In this document: positions 1 through 4,376 of the stretch, piece after piece
Layout of the letters: every line of letters starts with the position of its first letter
Numbering within the stretch: the stretch's first letter is position 1
Assembly: GCA_900766785.1 (NCBI GenBank)
Contig: CAAFWT010000106.1
Coordinates: forward strand, 1 to 9,257
DNA from: an uncultured Paraprevotella sp.
GTDB lineage: Bacteria; Bacteroidota; Bacteroidia; Bacteroidales; Bacteroidaceae
Length of the DNA stretch: 9,257 nucleotides
Direction: 5' to 3'
Notes under the pieces: generated by a model
Database searches by the model: none
Told to the model about the DNA's origin: nothing
What the model saw: the letters and a program-made list of their open reading frames with translations, nothing else
Position numbers and translations under genes: made by a program

Positions 1-464
1 CGCAGCACGCTCTCGCTGCGCTCTTCATCCATGGTAAACGAGGTGCGGTCCCAGTCGCAACTGGCTCCCAGACGGCGAAGCTGCTTGAGGATGATGCCGC
101 CATGCTCGTGGGTCCAGTCCCATGCGTGCTTGAGAAACTCCTCACGGGTGAGGTCACGTTTCTTGATACCCTGCTTGGCAAGGCGGTTCACCACCTTGGC
201 CTCAGTGGCTATGCTGGCATGGTCAGTACCGGGCACCCAGCAGGCATTCTTGCCTTCGAGGCGTGCCTTGCGTACCAGGATGTCCTGTATGGTATTGTTG
301 AGCATGTGGCCCATGTGCAGTACACCGGTCACATTGGGTGGTGGGATGACCACTGTATAGGGTTCGCGACCATCGGGCTTGCTGCTGAAAAGTTTATGGC
401 TAAGCCAATATTCGTACCATTTGCCCTCTATCTCCGAGGGAGCGTACTTAGATGCTAATTCCAT
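1..464 (-). CDS. valS: Valyl-tRNA synthetase, N-terminal part (cut by window edge)
   Basis: This enzyme charges tRNA-Val with valine in the cytoplasm and edits mischarged threonine. Only the first ~154 residues are present; the gene runs off the left edge, and the full protein is usually around 900 residues. Read on the minus strand it starts MELASKYAPSEIEGKWYEYW. It carries the class I signature PPPNVTGVLHMGH at residues 41-53, where HMGH is the HIGH ATP-binding motif, then GTDHASIATE at 79-88 and a CDWDR segment near 136-140, both typical of ValRS. The ATG at 462-464 fits the usual N-terminus and lies about 30 bases below a consensus -7 element. The gene diverges from mazG. The identification is firm; nothing can be said about the editing or anticodon domains, which lie outside. 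Confidence 0.97.
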   Translation of the reverse strand, partial: MELASKYAPSEIEGKWYEYWLSHKLFSSKPDGREPYTVVIPPPNVTGVLHMGHMLNNTIQDILVRKARLEGKNACWVPGTDHASIATEAKVVNRLAKQGIKKRDLTREEFLKHAWDWTHEHGGIILKQLRRLGASCDWDRTSFTMDEERSESVL

Positions 465-494
465 GTTTATGTCGTCTTTGTTCGTTCTGAGGTG

Positions 495-502
495 CAAAGG
501 TA
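495..502 (-). promoter_or_regulatory. valS promoter -7 element
   Basis: On the minus strand this reads TACCTTTG, an exact match to the Bacteroidetes TAnnTTTG -7 box, within GTACCTTTGCA, which is also present at the rpsA promoter. Transcription would begin near 488, giving a leader of roughly 25 bases. No clean TTTG -33 element is seen at the expected distance; there is only a T-rich stretch near 526-529 on the minus strand. Confidence 0.7.
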
Positions 503-511
503 CGAAATTCC

Positions 512-542
512 GTTGTAACTCGTGGAAAAAGTCTTAATTTTG
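512..542 (+). promoter_or_regulatory. mazG promoter
   Basis: GTTG at 512-515 (-33, one mismatch to TTTG), a 19-base spacer, then TAATTTTG at 535-542, an exact TAnnTTTG -7 match. The predicted start is near 549, leaving a leader of about 80 bases before the chosen ATG. The promoter lies back to back with the valS promoter, and the two -7 boxes are only 32 bases apart. Confidence 0.7.
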
Positions 543-627
543 CAGTCACTAACGGATATGCTCCCTCCCTGTGAGCCATCATACTGATGCTTCATGGGGG
601 AACGGAGGAAAAGAAAGTAGATATAAT

Positions 628-1425
628 ATGGAAATGCATACCAGAGAAGAGAAGATGGCAGCCTTCGGCAGGTTGCTGGACGTGCTGGACAACCTGAGGG
701 AGAAGTGTCCCTGGGACCGTAAGCAGACCAATGAGAGTCTGCGCCCCAACACCATAGAGGAGACCTTCGAGCTGTGCGATGCTCTGATGAAGGACGATGT
801 GATGAATATCCAGAAGGAGCTGGGCGATGTGCTCCTCCACATCTGTTTCTATGCCAAGATAGGCAGTGAGAAGGGACAGTTTGATATAGCTGATGTTTGC
901 AACAAGCTCTGTGATAAACTCATCTTCCGACACCCTCATGTCTATGGCGATGCAGTGGCACAGTCGGCTGGTGATGTGGTGAAGACCTGGGAACAGATGA
1001 AGCAACGCGAGAAGGATGGCAACCGTACGGTGCTCTCGGGCGTACCCGATGCCTTGCCCTCGCTTATCAAGGCATACCGCATACAGGATAAGGCTCGTGG
1101 AGTGGGGTTCGACTGGGAGAAACGCGAGGATGTGTGGCAGAAGGTGAAGGAGGAGATGAACGAGCTGGAGCAGGAATTGCAGAAGGAGGACAACCAGGAG
1201 AGGCAGACCCAGGAGTACGGAGACTTCCTCTTCAGCCTGATCAATGCCGGCAGACTCTATCATCTGAATCCCGACAATGCCCTGGAGCATACCAACCAGA
1301 AGTTTATCCGCCGCTTTGGGTATGTGGAACAAAAGGCCAAGGAGATGGGGCGTGAGCTTAGGGATATGACTCTGGCAGAAATGGATGAACTGTGGAATGA
1401 GGCTAAGCGCCAGGAGAATATGTAA
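628..1425 (+). CDS. mazG: Nucleoside triphosphate pyrophosphohydrolase MazG
   Basis: MazG hydrolyses (d)NTPs to the monophosphate and pyrophosphate and is thought to clean non-canonical nucleotides from the pool. The 265-residue product matches the usual two-domain length (E. coli MazG is 263). The first MazG domain has EE at 44-45, E48 and ELGD at 64-67, the Mg-binding helix pairs. The second has EE at 175-176, E179 and EYGD at 196-199. The conserved linker with GVPDALPSLIKAYRIQDKA lies at 138-156. The frame opens earlier with a GTG at 571, but the ATG at 628 follows an A-rich leader and begins where the family begins; an ATG at 634 is equally possible. The gene diverges from valS, has its own promoter and is followed by a strong hairpin, so it is probably monocistronic. 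Confidence 0.95.
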   Translation: MEMHTREEKMAAFGRLLDVLDNLREKCPWDRKQTNESLRPNTIEETFELCDALMKDDVMNIQKELGDVLLHICFYAKIGSEKGQFDIADVCNKLCDKLIFRHPHVYGDAVAQSAGDVVKTWEQMKQREKDGNRTVLSGVPDALPSLIKAYRIQDKARGVGFDWEKREDVWQKVKEEMNELEQELQKEDNQERQTQEYGDFLFSLINAGRLYHLNPDNALEHTNQKFIRRFGYVEQKAKEMGRELRDMTLAEMDELWNEAKRQENM

Positions 1426-1465
1426 GCCCCGAACCATTTCTGCCAGTATCGATTTTGATACATCA

Positions 1466-1511
1466 CAAAAGACACTGCAGTATCAGCCTATTGATACTGC
1501 AGTGTCTTTTG
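1466..1511 (+). terminator. Strong hairpin, probable mazG terminator
   Basis: A perfect 20-bp stem: 1466-1485 pairs with 1492-1511 around the 6-base loop GCCTAT. The stem begins with CAAAA and ends in TTTTG, so it has the A-tract/U-tract form of an intrinsic terminator and could work in either direction. It starts 40 bases after the mazG stop. An outer pair, CCAGTATC at 1443-1450 and GATACTGG at 1526-1533, is almost concentric with it. The right arm also belongs to a 22-base-period array. Confidence 0.7.
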
Positions 1512-1535
1512 ATTGGTACCGCAGTGATACTGGAA
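1470..1535. repeat. Three-unit array, 22-base period
   Basis: Units begin at 1470, 1492 and 1514. Each contains a variant of GATACTGCAGTG (GACACTGCAGTA, GATACTGCAGTG, GGTACCGCAGTG), with GCAG at 1477, 1499 and 1521, exactly 22 bases apart. The remainder of each unit differs. The array overlaps the mazG terminator hairpin, whose two arms are neighbouring units in inverted form. It shares the GCAGTG core with the larger array at 1724. Confidence 0.6.
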
Positions 1536-1723
1536 AGAAACTGGGGATGGAATAGAATGGGTCATAAAGGCCATGGTGAATACTGATGGAATGATGATAA
1601 TGTGGCTTGGCAGATATATCCTGTGGGAGGCCTAAAGTGTCCCGTGAGGAGCCGTCTTTCCTCCCTAATTTCTTATCCAGAATAGGACTGGCCTTTTCAG
1701 TGCCAGTTTTCTCCATCTCAGAC
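1536..1723. other. Unannotated spacer between two repeat arrays
   Basis: No credible gene, RNA or promoter was seen here. Short open frames on both strands run on into the repeat arrays and lack family features. Only minor local symmetry is present, such as GAGGA and TCCTC around 1647-1665. Confidence 0.5.
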
Positions 1724-1833
1724 GCAGTGCACTGCAACCGTTCCCGCAGTGCACTGCAACCGCTCCCGCAGTGCACTGCAACCGCCTCTGCAGTGCACTG
1801 CATCCGTCCTCGCAGTGCACTGCATCCTACACG
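1724..1833. repeat. Five-copy palindrome array, 22-base period
   Basis: The 12-base perfect palindrome GCAGTGCACTGC occurs at 1724, 1746, 1768, 1790 and 1812, each exactly 22 bases after the last. It is invariant in all five copies, while the 10-base spacers drift: AACCGTTCCC, AACCGCTCCC, AACCGCCTCT, ATCCGTCCTC, then ATCCTACACG. Because the core is self-complementary, any two copies can pair as a 12-bp stem. A period of 22 is not a multiple of three, which argues against a coding repeat. It could be a minisatellite, a multi-site protein-binding array on one helix face (about two turns per unit) or a transcribed structured element. No function is assigned. Confidence 0.9.
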
Positions 1834-1865
1834 CTAATACTTGCCTATCTATAGAAACCATCAGA

Positions 1866-1899
1866 AAGCCCGATGTCCGTTTGCGTGGACATCGGGCTT
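1866..1899 (-). terminator. 13-bp hairpin, possible terminator
   Basis: A perfect stem, AAGCCCGATGTCC (1866-1878) with GGACATCGGGCTT (1887-1899), around an 8-base loop GTTTGCGT. On the minus strand the stem ends in CTTTC, so it could end the sigma-factor operon about 220 bases past its last stop. On the plus strand it is followed by TTGGCGTCTTGTTT, so the direction is uncertain. The apex TCCGTTTGCGTGGA closely resembles that of the hairpin at 9206-9239. Confidence 0.5.
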
Positions 1900-1911
1900 G
1901 GCGTCTTGTTT

Positions 1912-2078
1912 ATCCCGAATCGGTCATTAGCGTTATGATGATTACAGCCTTTATTCTTGTGCAGATTTCTTTTCGTTATGAGAGTGCAATAGAGTGCCAT
2001 TGTAACCGAAGAACGGGAATACAGATGACAATAAAGGATGCTTGTAAGCGCATAACCGTCTAATGGTGGATTCGGGAT
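1912..2078. repeat. Long imperfect inverted repeat (structured RNA or MITE-like)
   Basis: About 167 bases fold back on themselves. Paired blocks, outside to inside: ATCCCGAATC 1912-1921 with GATTCGGGAT 2069-2078; CATTAG 1925-1930 with CTAATG 2060-2065; GTTATG 1932-1937 with CATAAC 2051-2056; TTACAG 1942-1947 with TTGTAA 2042-2047 (one G-U); CCTTTATT 1948-1955 with AATAAAGG 2030-2037. Further in, TTCGTTA near 1972 pairs with TAACCGAA near 2003-2010 with one bulge, and CAAT 1987-1990 with ATTG 1999-2002. Several joints are G-U if the plus strand is transcribed. The outer stem is flanked by TTA at 1910-1912 and 2078-2080, which could be a short target duplication. No open frame of note lies inside. 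It is either a transcribed structure or a small mobile element; the sequence alone does not decide. Confidence 0.55.
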
Positions 2079-2117
2079 TATATATAGGTTGTGGGATGGG
2101 GCTAATGATGCTGCTCG

Positions 2118-2654
2118 TCAGTCTTTCTTTTTCTTGGGAAAGGTCGTAGGCTTAGGTCCTCTGGGGGCTTTCATCTCTCTGTTTTTCTCCTTTCCTGCGA
2201 ATTTGTCGAACATCTTCCTGTGGAACTTGTCCTCAGCTTTCATGACCAGGAAAACTTTGCGTGCAGGGATGGTCTTGCACATCTTCTTGTAATACAGCTC
2301 TTCCAGTTCGGCCTTCTCCACTTCCAGACTCTTGATTTTCTGTATGGTGGCAGAGTAATCCTTGTCAGTGGCATTGGGGGAAGGGGTGTTGCGCTTGAGC
2401 TGGAAGATGGTTTCCTGAAGGCTCCTCTGTTTCTCCTTCATCTCATGGAAGATGGGGAAGAGGAGCTTGCCCTCGCTCTTTGTCAGGTTGGCCTCTTCAG
2501 TAATGAATTCTTCCAGGTCGGCGCGGAACTTCTCCGGGTTGAATTTCTCCTCACGTGGCTGTGCAAGTACGTTGGTCAGTGTGGCCATCAGAATCAGGAT
2601 GGCGCAAGTGGCTCTTCTTAGCCAGCAGTGTTTCATCATTGTGGTCATATTCAT
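2118..2654 (-). CDS. Exported helical protein, Spy/CpxP-like, third gene of sigma operon
   Basis: A 178-residue protein that I cannot name precisely. Residues 1-31 form a signal peptide (charged start, then AILILMATLTNVLA, with cleavage likely after AQ or LA). The mature part is strongly charged and helical: residues 42-90 and 100-150 look like long amphipathic or coiled-coil helices, and AEDKFHRKMFDKF at 140-152 recalls the end of LTXXQ/Spy-type periplasmic chaperones. The C-terminus is a basic, proline-containing tail ending PKKKKD. Its ATG overlaps the stop of the upstream anti-sigma-like gene (ATGA), which suggests translational coupling; internal ATGs at 2648, 2639 or 2636 are alternatives. 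By context it is a periplasmic stress or sensing component of the sigma system. Function is inferred from shape and position. Confidence 0.7.
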   Translation of the reverse strand: MNMTTMMKHCWLRRATCAILILMATLTNVLAQPREEKFNPEKFRADLEEFITEEANLTKSEGKLLFPIFHEMKEKQRSLQETIFQLKRNTPSPNATDKDYSATIQKIKSLEVEKAELEELYYKKMCKTIPARKVFLVMKAEDKFHRKMFDKFAGKEKNREMKAPRGPKPTTFPKKKKD

Positions 2655-2980
2655 TCTGCTTCAGTGAGATAATATTCTATTTCGGTATTGCCTATCATCG
2701 AGTAGTCCAGTGCGTCATCGATATATTGGGCATGTGCCAGTTCAGGATAGGAGGCTTCCTGCAGGTCTTGCTGGTGTAAGAGGAAACCAGCCGTGGCTAT
2801 ACATCCTGTCATGACGGCAGCCACAGCCCAGCGTAAAGCTGTTCTCCTCTTGTGCCTTGTCTTGACTTTTTGCATCACCATGCCGGGAAGCTTATCAAAA
2901 TATCCCTGGGGGGCTTGATAGGGGTTGCTTCCCTTGGTGAGTTGTCTGAGTATCATTTCCTCTTCGTCGTATTGCTTCAT
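2651..2980 (-). CDS. Single-pass anti-sigma-factor-like membrane protein
   Basis: A 109-residue protein lying 44 bases after the sigma factor and overlapping the next gene by four bases. The cytoplasmic part contains NPYQAPQGYFDKLPGMVMQKV at about residues 19-39, resembling the NPFxVPxGYFxxL motif seen in Bacteroidetes proteins encoded beside ECF sigma factors. A basic stretch, KTRHKRRT (40-47), precedes one transmembrane segment at about 49-68. The outer tail carries an acidic, tyrosine-rich end (YIDDALDYSM, then EIEYYLTE). The expected role is to hold the neighbouring sigma factor at the membrane until a signal arrives. This is inferred from operon position, topology and the motif; no zinc-binding HxxxCxxC anti-sigma motif is visible. 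Confidence 0.75.
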   Translation of the reverse strand: MKQYDEEEMILRQLTKGSNPYQAPQGYFDKLPGMVMQKVKTRHKRRTALRWAVAAVMTGCIATAGFLLHQQDLQEASYPELAHAQYIDDALDYSMIGNTEIEYYLTEAE

Positions 2981-3024
2981 ATCTTCTTCCTCTTTATCTT
3001 TGGATATATTCTGTGGGGTAAGGT

Positions 3025-3564
3025 TTAATCATGCTGTTGGAAAAATGTTGTGATTTTCTTGACTGCCAGATGGTAACTGGCCTTCAGTGCTCCCACGCTT
3101 GTCCCCATCATCTGACTCATCTCTTCGTAGGGCGTTTCCTTGAAGTATCTCAGCATGAACACGGCACGCTGCTTGTCTGGCAACTGGCTGATGGCTTGGC
3201 GGAGCATCTTTTCTGTTTCTTCGCCGTCCATATAGGGGTCGCCCTCTAACCTGTTCAGGGTGCTTGTGTCCTCCTCTTGAGAGGCCAGGGTGCGTGCTCT
3301 CTTGTTCAGTAAGGACATGGCTTCGTTGTGTGCAATGCTGTAGAGCCAGGTGCTCAGGCGGGATTCTCCGCGGAATCCTTCTATGGCACCCCATGCCTTG
3401 ATAAAGGTGTTTTGCAGGGCATCGTCGGTATCGGCATGTGACTTCAGGATTCCTCTTATCACCATGTACAGCGTCTCCTGATACTGTTGTATCAGTAGTG
3501 TAAAGGCCTGTTCGCGTGTGCGGGGATCTTTCAGACGTTGTATGAGGAGTTTCTCGTCGGTCAT
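3025..3564 (-). CDS. ECF-type RNA polymerase sigma factor (sigma-70 family)
   Basis: A 179-residue alternative sigma factor that directs RNA polymerase to a specific regulon. Region 2 spans about 22-89, including DADDALQNTFIKAW-type core-binding residues (DTDDALQNTFIKAW at 45-58) and FRGESRLSTWLYSIAHN at 64-80, the -10 recognition helix. Region 4 spans about 118-172 with QLPDKQRAVFMLRYF followed by the helix-turn-helix PYEEMSQMMGTSVGALKASYHLA. No ECF C-terminal extension is present. I chose the ATG at 3562-3564 because the longer frame opens with GTG at 3580-3582 and adds only six residues that are not family-like. It leads a three-gene operon with the membrane anti-sigma-like protein and the exported helical protein. 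No TAnnTTTG promoter is visible just upstream, so it may be self-regulated or use another promoter type. Confidence 0.93.
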   Translation of the reverse strand: MTDEKLLIQRLKDPRTREQAFTLLIQQYQETLYMVIRGILKSHADTDDALQNTFIKAWGAIEGFRGESRLSTWLYSIAHNEAMSLLNKRARTLASQEEDTSTLNRLEGDPYMDGEETEKMLRQAISQLPDKQRAVFMLRYFKETPYEEMSQMMGTSVGALKASYHLAVKKITTFFQQHD

Positions 3565-3705
3565 GCTTATGATTGGATGCACTTCGAGGCCGATGGTTTA
3601 ATCTGTGGGCCAAGAAAATGTGGGAAACAGTGGAGGGACAACTTCTGGGGGCAAGAAAAAAGAATGCGCCTCTTCGTCCGGCATACAATGGAGAATCAGC
3701 GCGTG

Positions 3706-3730
3706 GATGTGAGAGAGAGAGGGTATGTGG
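3706..3730. repeat. Purine-rich tract, related copy at 7073-7097
   Basis: GATGTGAGAGAGAGAGG followed by GTATGTGG lies immediately next to the stop codon of the gene at 3731-4033. A copy matching at about 21 of 25 positions occurs at 7073-7097, again between two minus-strand genes. On the minus strand it is a CT-rich tract. It may be only low-complexity drift. Confidence 0.4.
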
Positions 3731-4033
3731 TCAGCGAATATATATCTTGCGCACCAGCTTGCCCACCTTCAGGAGATAGCATCCTTTGGGGATGTTGAGT
3801 GTGACGGTCTTCTCTGCTCCTTCGATGCGCATGGTGGCAACCTCTGTACCCGTAAGGTTGAATACCTTCATCACCTCACCCGAGGCACCACTCACGTGCA
3901 CCACATTTCCGTTCACCGTGATGGTGACACCCGATGTGGTGGTCTCTATGCTCTCATGCTCTGCCTGAGCCATCGTGTGGATGGGGCTGAGCGCAAGTGC
4001 TAAAGGCAATGCCAAAAGGATGATTCTCTTCAT
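3731..4033 (-). CDS. Small secreted protein with T9SS-tail-like beta domain
   Basis: A 100-residue protein consisting of a signal peptide (1 to about 24, MKRIILLALPLALALSPIHTMAQA) and one beta-rich domain. Residues 36-100 read like the type IX secretion C-terminal sorting domain: alternating strands (VTITVNGNVVHVSG, VMKVFNLTGTEVATMRIEG), then IPKGCYLLKVGKLVRKIYIR, the PxGxYxLKV...KKxxx ending of such tails. In T9SS cargo this domain normally follows a large passenger, but here there is none. The protein may be an orphan sorting domain, a remnant of a larger cargo protein, or a small surface protein of the same fold. The ATG lies 20 bases below a perfect consensus promoter, so it is probably expressed on its own. 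Confidence 0.75.
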   Translation of the reverse strand: MKRIILLALPLALALSPIHTMAQAEHESIETTTSGVTITVNGNVVHVSGASGEVMKVFNLTGTEVATMRIEGAEKTVTLNIPKGCYLLKVGKLVRKIYIR

Positions 4034-4052
4034 ATTTTTAGCTTTCGTAAAG

Positions 4053-4084
4053 CAAAGTTATGCTTTTTATTCGTCTGTGCCAAA
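4053..4084 (-). promoter_or_regulatory. Consensus promoter for the small secreted protein
   Basis: On the minus strand: TTTG (4081-4084), a 20-base spacer, then TAACTTTG (4053-4060). Both elements match the Bacteroidetes consensus exactly with correct spacing. Transcription would start near 4046, giving a leader of about a dozen bases before the ATG at 4031-4033. Confidence 0.8.
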
Positions 4085-4213
4085 CTTTTTGAAAGAAATA
4101 TCCATATTGAACACAATATTTTTGTTGCCCCATACGTTTGTCCTCTTCATTTCTTCCTCCCCTTTGAGTGGAAAGGCCTCTGGGCGGGGGTGAGGTAAGG
4201 CACGGCTATACAT

Positions 4214-4245
4214 TATATATATATATATATATATACGCGCGCGTG
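4214..4245. repeat. (TA)11(CG)4 alternating dinucleotide tract
   Basis: Eleven TA dinucleotides (4214-4235) run directly into four CG dinucleotides (4236-4243) and TG, giving 32 bases of strict pyrimidine-purine alternation. It lies in the divergent region between the small secreted protein and the GH127-type gene, about 80 bases above the latter's -7 box. Such tracts can vary in length through slippage and favour non-B DNA. Whether it affects expression is unknown. Confidence 0.85.
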
Positions 4246-4313
4246 AGCGTATTCTCTGGGAGTAAAATATGATAGATTTTGCATCAAATGGGGCTGATTG
4301 AAAGAAAAAGAGC

Positions 4314-4321
4314 TATCTTTG
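4314..4321 (+). promoter_or_regulatory. Possible -7 element of the GH127-type gene
   Basis: TATCTTTG matches TAnnTTTG exactly and would start transcription near 4328, about 50 bases above the ATG. No TTTG -33 element is present 19-21 bases upstream, so the promoter may be weak or depend on an activator. Confidence 0.5.
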
Positions 4322-4376
4322 TAAGTGGCAGGCCCCTTACCTGCTGTCTTTATTCACTTAAAACTGACCAAGATTC

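Noticed and set aside
571..627. GTG start at 571 for mazG
   Set aside because: The extra 19 residues are not MazG-like, while the ATG at 628 matches the family's N-terminus and length.
592..1437. A 281-codon open frame on the minus strand opposite mazG
   Set aside because: It mirrors the mazG codon pattern; mazG is well supported by its motifs and promoter.
1724..1833. CRISPR array
   Set aside because: The repeats are only 12 bases, the spacers 10 bases and nearly alike, and no cas genes are nearby.
1483..2063. Short open frames crossing the repeat arrays (e.g. 1483-1803 minus, 1607-1837 and 1749-2063 plus)
   Set aside because: They are repeat-derived. The 22-base period shifts frame with each unit, and no start context or family match is visible.
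3029..3688. A 219-codon frame overlapping the sigma factor on the same strand
   Set aside because: It is a frame-shifted reading of the ECF gene, rich in R, H, T and P, and lacks any family pattern.
4104..4124. Small AT hairpin followed by a T run (ATATTG/CAATAT)
   Set aside because: The stem has only six weak pairs, and no plus-strand gene lies upstream for it to terminate.
4133..4140. TACGTTTG, a further -7-like match on the plus strand
   Set aside because: There is no -33 element at a valid distance, and it lies over 230 bases from the next start codon; chance is likely.
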